From Saccoglossus kowalevskii (Eukaryota; Hemichordata; Enteropneusta; Harrimaniidae): a stretch of 63,067 bases of DNA. Where the stretch lies: contig NW_003114462.1 of NCBI RefSeq assembly GCF_000003605.2, positions 379,085 to 442,151 of the forward strand. Direction: 5' to 3'. A model generated the notes under the pieces. That model had not been told where the DNA came from. It ran no database searches and saw nothing but the letters and a program-made list of their open reading frames with translations. How positions within the stretch are numbered: position 1 is the first letter of the stretch; every line of letters starts with the position of its first letter. Position numbers and translations under genes: made by a program. Shown here in pieces: positions 11,774-24,760 of this stretch.

Positions 11774-12960
11774 CTAAAAAGATTTTAAATTAACATAACG
11801 GAATCTACCTGATTGACCAATCGCTGCCGACCATTCTTGGCGATAAAAATTACATAACCTTTCGTGAAATAAACCCATGAAAACTTGGCTGTCTGCAACT
11901 TGTTTTTCAATCCATACAATATCAAAAACCATGTCGATACAAAAATCTTTGTTTCCCACGTAACCCTGTCCAACATTTTAACCATTTTATAACATATTGA
12001 TTTGTATAAGTTTTAACCAGTATGCAATGCAACGTTTTATCTAAGTACAGAAAATGGGTAATCTTCCTCATTCGCCTAAAAGCAATTTCAGTATTTACCT
12101 TAGAGTTAACCCCTAATAAAAATCTACAACAAATTGTACTCCCCCACAATTACGGAGTACTGGTAAGTTCATATTTCGGCTAAACACTGCAGTGAAAACA
12201 TATTGTCAAAAGTGCTGTATTCTTTACAAAGAGCTATTTTGGGCCTCAACAATGATGTCATTTTTTACAGCCCACTTTACTAGACGATCATTTATAGTTT
12301 TGTCTCACCGACGACAACAACCAAATACCACAATAATTATAAACGTTGTTAATATCCCCCTTTTTGTGTAACGGGAAAATAATTCCTTTTCCCCAGTTGA
12401 GTAGGTATTTGCCTCCGAAATAATTAAATAAATGGCAGACCTTGATGCATGTTGTCACCACAATGCTTAAACAATTATCTGTGCTTGTGATACCATTTGT
12501 GACTTCTTGCAACGTAATGTCATTGTTGACTGCTAAATGCACTTTTCATTTAGTGCATAGCTCACAATGAGAGTCGTGTCCTTGTTGCTTTCAAAAATTA
12601 CGTCTCAATATTTTCTGGTGATACATTAAGCAATTCTTTAAAATAGTTAAACCAATCTAATGAACTAATATTACTCTCTGATAAAACAGATAATTTCCCA
12701 CTCTTAATTTCTTTAACCACCCCAAAAATTACCCTGCGTACAATGTAGCTGTGGATTTACATATACTTTTAAAACTGTTTCTAACTTCAATATAAAAAGT
12801 TGCAAGAAAGAAACGGTGCTTTTCTAGTAAACTGTTAATGTGGAGAACAAATACACCAGTCAATGTGGATTGTTTAGGACAAAAAAAATTACTCCTCTAG
12901 AGTAATATCGGCACTTGTCAAGAACTCTTATTAAAGATATATGTCAGGTCAGGAAAACCA
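11774..12960 (-). mobile_element. CR1/L2/Jockey-like LINE fragment, minus strand, degraded
   Basis: Read on the minus strand, the segment first shows a pre-RT linker (SSLDWFNYFKELLNV), then a reverse-transcriptase start (WGKGIIFPLHKKGDINNVYN at about 12340-12410), and then a C-terminal stretch (FDIVWIEKQVAD, then HERLCNFYRQEW, at 11774-11959) of the kind that follows the RT domain in these LINEs. Stops and frame changes are frequent and the middle of the RT domain is missing. It lies antisense inside intron 1 of methyltransferase copy A. The clade is uncertain. Confidence 0.72.
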
Positions 12961-13892
12961 TAGGGACATTGTGCACAGATCCAAGGTCCTAAGAATGCGA
13001 ATTATATTCAAATGAATTATTGACATGTCTGAAATGAATATTGCTGATTTGTTTTTTACCGGGCATACAGGGATGTTCAAAGGTGAACGATTATTGGAGC
13101 TCGGTGAAGGACCTGGTATATCTCGTCTTATTGCAGCCACCACATACTTCTCAGAGATCGTATTCTCTGATTACACCGCCTCGTGTAGAGAGGAAGTGCG
13201 TAAATGGATTGAGAATCGAGAAGATGCTTATGATTGGTCTCGTCATTTTAAGTTTGTCGCTGATTTGAAAGGGAATGGGTTAGTCACTATGATTGTAAAA
13301 TCTAGCAATACCTAATTTGACACCTCCTCAAAATTAGAATAGTAGCACATTTTAGAATGATAACATAATAACTAAATAAACATGTTTTTCGGATGCATCA
13401 TCCTTGTACCATAGCGTTATGTTATCCTAATTTATATTTTTATTCTCTAGCTATGATTGGAAAACTATTCAACAAATGCTTCGTTAGAAAATAACAAATG
13501 TTATACATTGCGATGTATTGAAGCCAGATCCATTAGAACCCATCACCTGTGACCCGTTTGATGGCATCATCGTTGCCAGTTGTCTCGAAGCAGCGTGTCC
13601 AGATATTGCTTCATTTGAGAGCAGCGTGAAGGCAGTGTCTTCTATACTGAAACCTGGAGGTGTGGTTATTCACTGGGGACGGTTAGGTGGTAATTTCTGC
13701 AAAGTTGGAGATGCACAGTTCCATGCACTCACGACAACGGAGGAAATAGTCAGGGAAGCTTACAAACAGGCTGGATTCACAATGATACACAGCGTCAACG
13801 TTGGAAATGGTGGAGACGATTTACAGCATCTTGCGGATGCAAAGAACTATTTATTTATAGTGGCAAGAAAACAAAATGTCACCCACGATTGA

Positions 13893-14279
13893 AATACTGA
13901 AAATTTTGAGCAGATCACAAAGTGTGCAGATGAATTGAATCAGATGATGTTTATATATCTCTCAAACTATCAATAATTGTAACACATACTTCTACTAAAT
14001 TATGATTATAATGTCAAATTGCAGAGTTTATGAAATTACATAATTTATATACAATGCATTGGAATGAGAATTATTACTACTATACTGTCTTATCATTGAG
14101 AAAGCGAAGATATTTGTTGGATACAGTGAATTGAAAGTAGATTATTACATGTTAACGTTCATGAATCGTCAATTATTCATTTTGTATTCAAAGACGTCAT
14201 TTCAAAGATAAAATTGAAAATAAAGATTACATAGTTGCAACTACACAATCTTACAGTGTGTATAGATAATTGGTTTGAG
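13893..14279. other. 3' flank of methyltransferase copy A
   Basis: AT-rich, with possible AATAAA at 14218-14223. No coding frame seen. Confidence 0.4.
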
Positions 14280-15300
14280 ATATTGAGTTGTTACTTCAGT
14301 CTCCTTGTGATTGATTTTCAGGCCAATATGATGGCAGTACTCATCAAGACGGGACGAGTTCTCTTGTATGTGTTGGCGTGTATGGGATAAACGAGCAATG
14401 GCATCAGAATAGTGCTGGTTCTTCAGTGATGAGAAATTGTTTGTCTCTTGACCGAGTCAACAGAAATACGGGGTAGTGCTGACATTGTGTACCGTTGTCT
14501 CTCTCATGTTTTCACTTGCAAGTTGCAATTACCATGTCCTATTCTGTAGGTTAAGTTATTGAAGATCTTGATAAAAAGAAAGTCTCCTTTGTGTACAATA
14601 TGAACATAGAATACGCCACTAATAGCAACCCTCACTCTACTGATGATTATTTTAGTCATAATAGTCCTCGGTATTTGAAATAAGCGTGAATCCTTACAGA
14701 GCCCTTCCTTGGCAGTTTTACTACAATACTCTGCGACCAGTCATCGTGACTAGGTATTTTCTTTCTTGTCTAGATGTCTGCAAACAAAGGCTATATAATA
14801 TCTGATAAAAGGTCTGAAATTGCCTTGAAAGCGCTCAGCATAAAGGTTGACCTTCTCCTTTCTTGAGTCTTGGTGGGCGTTAGAATTTTTCCTTTTCATG
14901 GCGGCTCTGTATCGATGTCTGTACAGCTTCTGCGTTTTGAATATCTCCCACTGTAGTAGGCGGTGGTCCATTCAATAACTCACTAAAATACTCTAACTTA
15001 TATTTGTGTTTCAGTTTGATAAAATAATCCATGGTGAATTAGTTGTACGTCGGATAATTCAACTGATTAATGTCATAAATATTTATGAAGTTGTTTTGTT
15101 AGTAGTCTTGAAAGCACTAGCAAACACAAAAGAAGGCTCGCTTTTTAGCACAATGGCGTGAAAGAGCCGTAACGGCGCTCCCCGTGTAAAATTCAATGAT
15201 AATCAGGTGATTCGGGTTAGCGCTATAACTCTGTCGACAAAATTCCAATATATCACAGTAAACGGAGCAAACCAAATGTTTTCTGGCTAAGTGAGGTCAT
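14280..15300. repeat. Diverged segmental duplication, copy 1
   Basis: Blocks in this interval recur in the same order at 18130-19650. Examples are TGTATGTGTTGGCGTGTATGGGATAAA (14367 on) against the TATTGGTGTTTATGGG stretch near 18230; TTTTCTTTCTTGTCTAGATG near 14757 against 18698; and TTTTCTGGCTAAGTGAGGTC near 15279 against 19620. On the minus strand, a frame reading YFSELLNGPPP (about 14960-14990) resembles the linker just before the reverse transcriptase of some LINEs, so part of the unit may be retroelement-derived. Frames are broken in both copies. Confidence 0.6.
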
Positions 15301-15361
15301 AATGATCTGCTGGTCATTCTACTGCGTTTGAGTATCACTATAATTGTACCGTACGCATGCG

Positions 15362-15514
15362 TTAACGCGAGGGAGTGGTCACCTGCGCATGCGTCAGATG
15401 GCCATAGCGCGCCATTGTTTACAAACAAGTGTCTACCCTGTGCGTTTTTAGCGTGGAATCGTAGCTTGGGACCCAATTCTCGCGCGTGCGCAGGTGACGA
15501 ACCTCCCGCTTTAA
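15362..15514 (+). mobile_element. Inverted-repeat MITE, family 1, copy 3
   Basis: A 153-bp copy, slightly shorter in the interior and with a changed left end (TTAACGCGAGGGAGTGGTC). The right end is CCTCCCGCTTTAA. It sits next to the duplicated segment and has no counterpart in the second copy near 19660, so it probably inserted after the duplication. Confidence 0.82.
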
Positions 15515-15827
15515 GAAAACAAGAGCATTCGAATATTCAATTAGCCTTTGGCAGAGACTGCTTTAACGCGTTCAGTGGATGCTTTAAGAATGAGGTAATA
15601 AACCTAGTGGTCGGCTCATGTTTACGGATCCCCGCTGTCACTTTGCAATAAAACTAAATTGACAATTACAGTAAAGTAAAATGTATTGTCAATTGACTAG
15701 TAGCTTCGCAATGAGTGTCTTTCGCAATGAGTGTCTTTCGCGGTGATTGGGTTTTGCGGTGAGTGGAAGAAACTTGTCTTTTCATCAGATTTGTAATTAT
15801 GTATATGTAATTATATGCATAATTGAT

Positions 15828-16452
15828 ACACGAAAATATTTATTCACAATTTTACGGCATGGAAATTCACACCACCCAGGCAAATTCACATAATTCTGTT
15901 TACTTTGCATGTGTACTATGATTGCATATTTTAATACATACACACTCAAAATATTTATCATATAACCTGGACAAAAGAAAGCATTATTTTTCCCTGCCAT
16001 GAGACATTTCCCCTGTCTGTGCAACTTCATATTTTAGTATAAGGTAGTAAAGATGCACGAACCCCGATATGTCGCGTTTTGTTTTTTTTTGGTTCCCGAC
16101 ACCCGCGATTGTGCAATACAAAATAAAATTAAGAAATTTAAATATAAAATTTCACGGTTAGTGTTACGAAAATATTTGTACACTATTTTATAAAATGGCT
16201 TGGTAATTCACACCACCAATTATATATAATGTCACATCATGTTGGCAAAATTTTAACTACCGGTAATCCAAAATCACTCTTGATAATTGTGTTTACTCTG
16301 TATGTCTACTACGGATGCATTCGAGGTTTTTATCATTTTAATGGTGTGCATATTCTACCGGTAATACATAAAGGTACACTTTACACAAATACCCATGATA
16401 TATAAATTATAGTATCATTATACAACCTGGACAAAAGAAATTCTTATTTTTC
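15828..16452. repeat. Two diverged direct copies of a ~200-300 bp repeat
   Basis: Copy 1 at about 15828-15998 and copy 2 at about 16168-16452 both run from a CGAAAATATTT block through GGAATTCACACCACC or GTAATTCACACCACC to AACCTGGACAAAAGAAA. Copy 2 is longer. There is no coding capacity. Confidence 0.6.
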
Positions 16453-18129
16453 CTTGCTATAATGATAACGTGTTACTTCATGCGGAAATCCTAATTAATG
16501 AGATTTAAAAAAAGGGATTGTCACTCAATGACACTTGCCCATTAATGATGTATGTTGACGCTACCTCCAGGTCCTGTTGACTATGCGCCGGATCGTTTAC
16601 TTACTTAATACTTACTTATCAGTGTAAAATTCGACCGAGAAAAAGAAAGCATACAGAATAAAAAATAGTCCGTCAGCCGTCGCTGTCCATACCAGCGATA
16701 TTTTACACATAGAAATTGAGAATCACAGTTGGATAGAAATGAACAGCTATTCAGGCCATCAATCGAGTCATCAGTCTTCATGATTGATTTAACTGATATT
16801 TCCATCCATTTGCTAGTTGTCTGAGACTGAATGTTGTCAAGTTCGAGAGTGTGTTTTTACGTACGGAGACGTCAACATTATCGATTACATCACAGTCCCT
16901 CAACACGCGTTGAAAAGGAAGTCCATTTTCTGGCTAGTGCAATGGTCAAATTTCGGAGAGTAGAGAACTTTTTATACTGGAGACGTTCCAGTACGGAGTT
17001 GTTCCATTGGCATATCAAAATCCTTTATTTGAATAGGACATGTCCTATATATTCAATAAAATAACAACGTTGCCATGTTTCTAGGCATACAACGAACTTG
17101 AAACAAAAGAAATCGTGCAATCCAAACGACCTGCGTCCTGTTTCCGCTCAAAAATACCAACGAAGAGTCCCGGGGAACAAATATTAATGCTGTAATTCAC
17201 TCCGATGTGGGAATAGGTGACAAAGATAAAAAAATTGAGGGAATCCGAAAACGAAAACACAACTTACTGCACGTGAATTTCACGGCGTAATAAATGTTCT
17301 TTTTCCCGTACCTAATGAAGCACTATCCTGGTTATGTCACCAACTTTCTTTCTCAAGACATGCCCGGTCCACCTTTTTCCCATTAATGTATCTTTCGTAA
17401 TTTCCTGATGGTAACTCTCATATACCTTCATTAGATAGTGTGTCAGACCAGAATATATGAAGTATGCATCTAAGGCTCTTGGTATGAAATCCTGACAGAA
17501 TCAGATCTATACAAGAGAGTAGAGAGGTTGCAACTCATTTTATATCTTAGGCTTAGTTCTAATTCCTCGGTCCTAATTGCGACAGCGACATCACGTCCCA
17601 CGTCACGTATACGTGTTTAGTTCACACACTGTTGCACTATTGTTTAAAATCAACAACTTGCACGTTTAGGGTGGACATTATAAATATATATTACAAGAAT
17701 TTGTTAAAAAGATTGTTTACTAATTTGATCTAGTTAGGCATCTTTTGCAAGGCTTTAACCGTGAGACAAATCGCTGATAACCACGTGGTTAAGCCAACGA
17801 CTGTGGCATGGACTTACTTTTAGGATAGAGTTGGTAACACTTTATAAAAAGAGAACGAGAGAGGTGGACAGGGAGGGGTTACCTCAGCTGACAGTCTGGA
17901 TGAAAAAGCTGGACTGTCTGTAATGAAATAATGTGTATTCATTTGATTCAAATCTGGGGTCTCTATCTTTCTGTTATCAACTAAATGAGTCACGTTTCCC
18001 GAACACAACGCTGGTATTCACAGCACATTACTAATTCTGGCTTTGTTGAGTTCGTTTGTGATGTCATTTCCATCCCGTCCACCGTTCCTGTTCGTGCTGT
18101 CCTGGTAGGTAAACTATCAGTAAAAGAGA
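16453..18129. other. No recognisable gene
   Basis: AT-rich DNA with scattered short open frames (up to 77 codons) without family similarity. Confidence 0.45.
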
Positions 18130-19650
18130 GGTCTTCTCCATTTATGTGTGCATTTACGTCTTCTTCTGATTAATTTTTTGGCCAATCTGCTTGGCGTACT
18201 TAACACGACGAGATGTCTTCACTTGTATGTATTGGTGTTTATGGGATAAAAGAGCAATGTTATCAGCATTGTCAAGATCTTCCATTTATGATTCCAGTGA
18301 AGATCTCTTTTCTGGTTTTTAGTTGTTTGTCTCATCACTTACTAACAAGTAGTGTTCACATTACACACTTTTGTCCCATTTATTTCTTCTCATGGAAGTT
18401 GTAATTGTCATTCCTACTTAACAGATTACGTTATCGTAAAAGCTCTTGATAACTAAAACAAATTCATCTGGGAAACCATATGAATGTAGTATGTGTCGCA
18501 GGCGTTTACATACAACCAATGTTCTGCTCAGTGATGATTAATCCATTATCTACCTTTTCTTTACCCTGAAGAGGATCAATAGCATAATCTTGGTCGATTT
18601 TAACAAAAGCATGATATCTTTCCTTGTTATTACAACTCCATAAAAACCTTTCTTTGGCAGTTTTTACTGTAATTTCCTGAGACCAGTCACTAGATATTTT
18701 CTTGCTTGCCAAGACGTCAACAAACTTGAGTCTTGATTGCCAATATAAGTTCTCCCTATGATGTCGCTTCTGTACCGATGTCCATATCAGCTTCAGCCTT
18801 TACCTCTGCAGTTGGTGGTACTCCATTCAAGAGCTCACTAACGTACTCTGTCCATATAACTTCTATATTGTGTTTCAGTTGAATGAAGTTTTCAATGTTT
18901 GTCTTCAATAGGTGAACCAGTTGTACTCCAAAACGCTCCACTGATTATCTTGCTTAATTTTAATATAAATGTCATGGGATGAACGTATGCAAATGCAGTT
19001 GTTTTGCGATTAAATCAAATTTGACTGTTTGGCAGCTATTTTAAACCAAAAATATGCAGATTATATATTAAATGTATCTAATAAAACGTTTCAATGTTAA
19101 TAAAGTAGTAATATTATGTCAGCATGTTACCTTCATTTGTATTGGGTTTGATATCCTAATTTGAATAAGCTTACAATAAAGATTATCAGTATTATTACCG
19201 TGTACCATTATACAGTCTTGTTCTTTGAGTTCAGGCAATGGTTTCAGTGGTGCATCTTGGGAGTAGATTCACTTTAATTGCATTTTCCAAGCCTCGGCTG
19301 ATTGCAGTGGCTGGTGGCGTGGTTGAAAGTCTAGAATCAGTCTCTGCCACACGCGACATTTTTTTTTCAAATACGCTATATTACTTGTCTTTCTGTTGTG
19401 TTTTTGTTTATATATATATTTTATATTAAACATTTCCACAGGTCAAAGTTTTGCAACTTTGATAAATAGCCATGAAAAAACCTACCAAACACAAAAAGTA
19501 TGCCCGCTCTTGAGCACAATGGCATGAGGAAGTCGTACAGGGCACTTTTGTGAAACGTGAATGGGTTTAGCGATATAATACCTTTGAAATGATTCCAATA
19601 AACGATGGTAAACAAACATTTTCTGGTTAAATGAGGTCATTTGAATGAGA
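18130..19650. repeat. Diverged segmental duplication, copy 2
   Basis: Counterpart of 14280-15300, expanded by insertions. Minus-strand frames at 18756-18941 (with EYVSELLNG) and 18506-18712 (with DWSQEITVKTAKERF, HAFVKIDQDYAI) look protein-like but are broken and not recognised as a known domain. The DWSQ..VKTAKE block can also be picked out in copy 1 on the minus strand near 14700-14740, across frames. Confidence 0.55.
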
Positions 19651-20199
19651 TTATAATTCGTTTTTATATTGTTTTCAAATATCACAATGTCCAGGCGTTC
19701 ATCATACGCGTGTTTAGAATACAAGAACAATAGAATAGTTATTAAACTCGTTCAGTTATGTGTTTGAAGAATGAGGTTGTTCGGGTTACTTCGAGATAAA
19801 ACTGAATAGTCCGAAGATCAATAAATCACTTGGTACATTTGAGTGATCAGAAATGTATTTGATCTATTGACTACGAATAGTTATTTTATTTAACTAATAC
19901 ACGCTGCAATGCATTGCATAAAATAGGTTCGTCTGTTGTTCAATCGCCTTCAAATCATTTTCTTGCACCTATCTGAAATATAAGAGAATATTTAATCTAA
20001 AGGGGTAATTTGTTCAGAGTTCATAGCCGGTGATTATTGGACTGGTTGACTTCACTCATGCCATGGAATGGTAATGATTTTAGGGTACAAATGCCGTGCT
20101 TTTTCTGTGTTCATAACAATACTGTAACATCAAGATTAGGCTGCATGGCTTCTAGCTTTGCAAAATATATTCCATTCAAGGCAGAAATGTAGAACCTCA
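19651..20199. other. No recognisable gene
   Basis: AT-rich spacer. Similarity to copy 1 of the duplication (CGTTCAGT and AAGAATGAGGT near 19749-19777 against 15570-15597) continues a short way in. Confidence 0.4.
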
Positions 20200-21330
20200 T
20201 GATTTACTTAAGCTGATTGCTCTGAAGATGCAAGTGTTTTTTCGATGCATTAATGCAGCGCATTGGGTTGTGTAGTCAAGTTCAACCTCCTCATCGTAGT
20301 CTGCTTTTCCAGTGTGTGGTATCTCACATGTTATTGGCAGTTATTGAGTCGGTGTAAGAACATCTCCAATGGAATAACTTGTGGTAGAGCTCAGACTTGA
20401 CATTTTGGCCTAACATCTCTTTGGCAAGGTGATGGGCCGGGTGAAGACTAAAGCTTTCCTAGTCTAGAAGGGCTTGATGTTGTTATGGTTTTTCTGCTAC
20501 ACTTTCTGGCATTACCAGAGCTCTGCTTTTGGTGAGGCAGGGATCATCTTAGCATGGTGGACTTGATTCAGCAATCTGTATAGGCTACAATACTTAAATT
20601 TGTGATAGGAACGGAGCAACATATGCGTTAACTCCACCGGGCTTGTGCAGTGCATCTTTCTGGACAAGTAAAATGTCAGTAGCTATTCTAACTAAAATGC
20701 AGAAGAGAATGATTTGAACATAAGCCAACATCGATGCCCTCAGGTAAGTGTTCCGAGGCTGTAAGCCATCATAGTATTGAGGTGTGTGCATGGCTATGAC
20801 AAGCATGATGGTCTGTCATTGGGGATTATAATTAGAGATTAGATTATCATTAGTAGTAACAATTAATTCGGAAACTCATCTTTCTACTCAGGTACTGTCA
20901 TGGATGAGAAGCTGACAAATCATAACCTCACTGCAATGGCTACAAGTGTGGCGCAGACATGGTTCAAGAAGCAGGCCATTTGACATTGCAATCCGCAATT
21001 TTATGCGAGTAAATACAATAAAATTCACCAAGCTGTCCTCCTCTTTCTGTAAATATGTCTTTACAGTAGTGGATTGTGGATTGAAAATCTTTCAGATCAT
21101 AAAGAACATTGCTACCCGATTATCCATCACATGAACGTGTGACATTATTGGGCGAGCCCGAGCAAAAATCCCTTCGACAATCTCAATGTCAAGCATGTCT
21201 TCCATCTTGGTGAAATGCGGTGAAATCTCTCCGCCAGTAATGGCTTTTACAATACTTCTGGGATTGGCTCGTGAAACACTGTAATGTCTTTGGTATTTTC
21301 ATCTCAGCTAACAGCTGTTACATGCGTATG
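20200..21330 (-). other. Coding-like remnant, unidentified
   Basis: The minus strand holds a 70-codon frame (20594-20806) with a hydrophobic stretch (MLAYVQIILFCILVRIATDI). Further along are broken pieces that read like protein (IPHTGKADYDEEVELDY near 20300; LAKEMLGQNVKSELYHK near 20390-20440). On the + strand a short piece near 20899-20970 reads MDEKLTNHNLTAMATS. GC content is slightly higher than in the flanks. It could be a degraded gene or transposon coding region; I do not recognise the family. Confidence 0.25.
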
Positions 21331-22688
21331 ATCAATGGTTAACTGTTCTCTGAAAAGAAACGAACATGCTCTATGGTTAATAATAATTTTCTAGTGAATC
21401 GGTATGCACTATGAAAATGTATTGTGATTATTGTTGGGGTAAATTTTATCACAGGTAATTTACAATTTAACCTTCTTTGAGGAGCCACTGTTGTCATATA
21501 GACGCTGATAGTTGATCGAAAATTCGGGTGCGATGAAGGACAACATACATTCAATATCGATACAATGTCAAATTGAAGTCGCAAAATATACCTTCCTCGA
21601 ATTCCAACTGCATGTACCATGTGGCGGTGCAAAGTGTTATTGTTTCTCCGCCGTTGAGGAAACATTAATAATCGACGTTGCCGTCCAATGGAGGAGGCCA
21701 AATTTGACATTGTATCTAAAAAAAATGTCTTGCTCATTGGCAGGGTGGAAAGTTGTTTTCGTTTGGAATGTCTGTCTAGTATTCAATGTTTCACGGTTTG
21801 GTTAAGCTCGTGGCCGAGTAGACGACTTAAGTGCACCTCATTTGACTCTTGGTTTCGCAAGATCTACATCAGCCATCACGTAAAAATACTAAAGCTGGAT
21901 ATGAATCACAAACATGAAACGCTCCGGTGAACAGACTCCTTTTCATCATGTTCTTTTTACCCCTCTGGGTCAATTCGAGGCACCCAATCGGTCTATTAAA
22001 TATGTTTCAAAAATTAAGTCGTAGTTTTTGTTGTGGTCCATTTTACGGTGATTTTGAACTAATGTATATGTAACAGGAGGTGGTTGTAATTTGTTTAAGG
22101 GCTATTTTTTTGAGAAATTTGTTATTCTGCACTGTGACTTTCGCCAAACGTTGGTGCCTCGCATACCCGTATAAAATAATACATGTGGTCCCCCTGGCTT
22201 CTCTATACAAAAAAGGAACAATAAACATTTTCTAATCACAGCGCGATAGGAAGTAACCACCAACTAATCGTTTTTCAACTAAATCGCACCACGGCTGTCA
22301 AAAACTGCATTGAATACGCATAGTTTAATTTGTAGTCATTTTGTCACATATTCGCCTGTGTCCGGTAGTTGTTCACTTGAACCACGCCATATCCCGTTAC
22401 GGCACATAACCACGAACATACATGTATTGCCGAGGGACATAGAGAACGCGTCTGCTGAATCAAACTAGTTCATGGGTAGTATTACTGTTCAAAGTTAGAA
22501 TAATATAGGAAGGTTTTATTGTGTATTTATGCTGTACTACCCCTTTATTTGTTTTGCATGTGAAGCTCGGTAAAGGATGAATAATATTGAACAACTTCAG
22601 AGGCGGCGACACGACATTTTTCATGAGGGACTAGATCTGAAATCTAGACCCTCTGAAACGCCATTTCCTGCATTTTGAGGGGCAAATT
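21331..22688. other. No recognisable gene
   Basis: Contains overlapping open frames on both strands at 21339-21805 (132 codons minus, 97 codons plus) without family similarity. They most likely reflect a chance stop-poor patch. Confidence 0.35.
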
Positions 22689-23632
22689 TTGCTGACGCAA
22701 TTGGTTTCAGCTTCGGGTCTTCGCTCAATATACTCCCAACTGAAGTATTGCGTTCGTTTTAATAGTTCCCTTACGAAATATTTTAGTTGTACTGTGGGAA
22801 CAAGGCAAGAATGTATTTTAAGCCCCCTTTTCTCTATTTTTATCAACGAGTTGGCTAATTATATGGATTTTGAACCAGGGGAAGGAATTTATGTCCATCA
22901 GTCAGTATACTTTTATATGCAGATGAAGCTGACATGCCAATTTATTTACAGCAAGTTGGGGACACTGACAATTTTCTAGATTTATTTTCCCGGAGATTGG
23001 TGCCAGTAGGAATGGCACAGTGACGTCACACAATCGTCCAGACTTGCCACTTATGGAAAAATAAAAAAAAGCACTTGCACATGAAATGTAATCTTAGATT
23101 AAAACACATACTTGCAAGTTTCCACCGCTATGGGTATAAACTCAACATTGAAACGGGTAGACATCTGAAGCTGCCAGTTGAACATGGAATATGTAATTTT
23201 CGTAGTAACTCTGGAGTTGTGTTTGTAGAAAACGAGTTTCATTTTGTTTTCAAATGTCCCCTTTACAACGACTTACGAGCCGAGTTATTGCCAATTTCTC
23301 TGTGTACTTATCCCTATATTGAAAAACTAGTGTCTCTTCTCTCAACATCTCAACCTTGTATTATTCGTCGCTTAGCTAAATAGATATATATGTATAGTTG
23401 TTACAGACATTTAAAAGACGAGATTTGTATGAGACAAGTTAAATGTAATATTTTAGTGATTTATTCATTTTTTACATGTAAATTGATTTATCAATATTTT
23501 CTTTTTCTTTTGTGGTGTTGTAATTAGTAGTGTTTCTTTTTCTATGTAAAAAACGTCTACCTATGTATTTTTAAATATTGTACGACGGGTCACGGCCCAG
23601 TACTGAATAAAGATTGATTGTTTGTTTGATAG
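22689..23632 (+). mobile_element. CR1/L2/Jockey-like LINE 3' fragment, plus strand
   Basis: It carries a reverse-transcriptase block (GTRQECILSPL, FSIFINELANY; the usual Gly in RQG is Glu here). After a frame break it continues with the conserved C-terminal region (GRHLKLPVEHGICNF, then ENEFHFVFKCPLYNDLRAEL). The 3' end has AATAAA near 23605 and a short GATTGATTGTTTGTTTGAT tail, typical of LINEs with microsatellite ends. It is the same kind of element as the minus-strand fragments at 11.8-13.0 and 24.3-24.7 kb. The FADD/YADD box is not intact (YMQMK near 22916). Confidence 0.78.
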
Positions 23633-24281
23633 TAGAATTTGGATTTCTTGAGAACACTCAGAGGACATAGGTGAACTTCCACTGTATACGTAACAACTTT
23701 TATCGCCATTATTGATCCTTCAGGAGAATAGTTCATAAGATTCGGCGCACGTAGCTTATATTCGTACAAGCAGGCCCGTAGCCAGCACTTTTGAATAGGG
23801 GGTTCGAAAACAACAATTATATATTTGATGTGAAATGTGTGAATTTTATAATATTCAAAAAGTGTTTTTGAGCTCTGTTACAGACATTTTTATATTATCG
23901 GTTCTAAATTAAATTGGTTTACTTTGCGTTACATTGGTAAGATATTTCACATAACATCTTTGGACTATTTTACCATTTTAGAGAAGGGGTCCTGAGCCAT
24001 TCCTCACCTACAGACAAACATATCCACACCATTGATCCACTACGGCAACATGTTGTACACAAAAAAGACAAGACTGTACTTATCTTAGCATTATTGTCTA
24101 AGCACATAAAAGTGACACGATTTCATGTCGAAATCTGTCTTATTCATTTAAGTATTAGTCAATTTTGTATTATGTAATTTTATTTCTGTACAGGGCCTCA
24201 GCCTATCGTACAAAATGTAATGAGTGGAAAAGTGCATATCACGTTTTAAACAAAATACAACATCCATGTAAACATATGGTA
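23633..24281. other. No recognisable gene
   Basis: AT-rich spacer between two LINE fragments of opposite orientation. Confidence 0.4.
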
Positions 24282-24760
24282 CTAAGTTAAGCTGAATTCA
24301 TATTCATCTCGTCGCTTGAAAACTTTTAAAAGATATAGAGCTATTTGATATATGGTGTGGCAGTTTGTATAGCGACGAAGTAAGCCCAGACTGTCAGTAT
24401 TTGCATAATTGCATAGGGTTATTGACAAAAGATCAGCCCTCAGATCATTATAAAATAGACATATAAAAANNNNNNNNNNNNNNNNNNNNNNNNNNNNNNN
24501 NNNNNNNNNNNNNNNNNNNCCATATTTGAACAGGAGATTTTTATGTGGGTTTCCCAAGCAAGTCTGCCGGTCTTGTCTAATCGTTTAAGCATGATATAAC
24601 ATGTTTTGGGGTTTCAGTAATTTTAACCAATATGAGATACAACGCTTGAAATAACCACAGCACAATGGCAGCCTTCCACATTCGTCTAACATCGCTACAT
24701 TGTTTGTACAACTATTAATGCTAAGTACCGGGTATATATCTGCAAAATGTTATCTGTACC
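24282..24760 (-). mobile_element. LINE C-terminal fragment, minus strand, across an assembly gap
   Basis: The minus strand reads LFYNDLRADLLSITLCNYA, matching the CPLYNDLRAELL end of the 22.7-23.6 kb LINE. Sequence beyond the gap (24560-24690) resembles 11980-12075 inside the other minus-strand LINE fragment, so it probably belongs to the same family. Confidence 0.62.
24470..24519. other. Assembly gap (50 N)
   Basis: Fifty N characters. The true distance is unknown; 50 is a common placeholder. Material such as exon 1 of methyltransferase copy B could be missing here. Confidence 0.98.

Larger units (their letters stand above)
10267..13892 (+). pseudogene. NNMT/INMT/PNMT-family methyltransferase copy A, full length but with an in-frame TAG
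   Basis: Three exons (10267-10405, 13071-13278, 13451-13892) join in phase to 263 codons including the final TGA, close to the ~264 residues usual for this family. Members transfer methyl from S-adenosylmethionine to small amines (nicotinamide, indolethylamines, phenylethanolamine) in the cytosol. Visible features are the N-terminal FDPRMYL motif, the SAM-binding loop LLELGEGPG, an SDYTAS acidic motif, SCLEAACPD, and LKPGGVVIHWG. Codon 128 is TAG (13485-13487) where copy B has CAG, so a C-to-T change would stop translation about halfway, before the AACPD and LKPGG motifs. Everything downstream stays open for 135 codons, so the lesion is either recent, polymorphic, or a sequencing error. An in-frame upstream ATG at 10192 would add 25 residues; I prefer 10267 because it gives the family length. 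Confidence 0.82.

Noticed and set aside
13025-13070. Extending methyltransferase exon 2 upstream to an ATG at 13025
   Set aside because: The acceptor at 13069-13070 matches copy B in position and phase, and joining to exon 1 gives the family length.
21339-21805. Overlapping 132- and 97-codon frames on opposite strands
   Set aside because: Overlap on both strands suggests a stop-poor patch; no family similarity on either.
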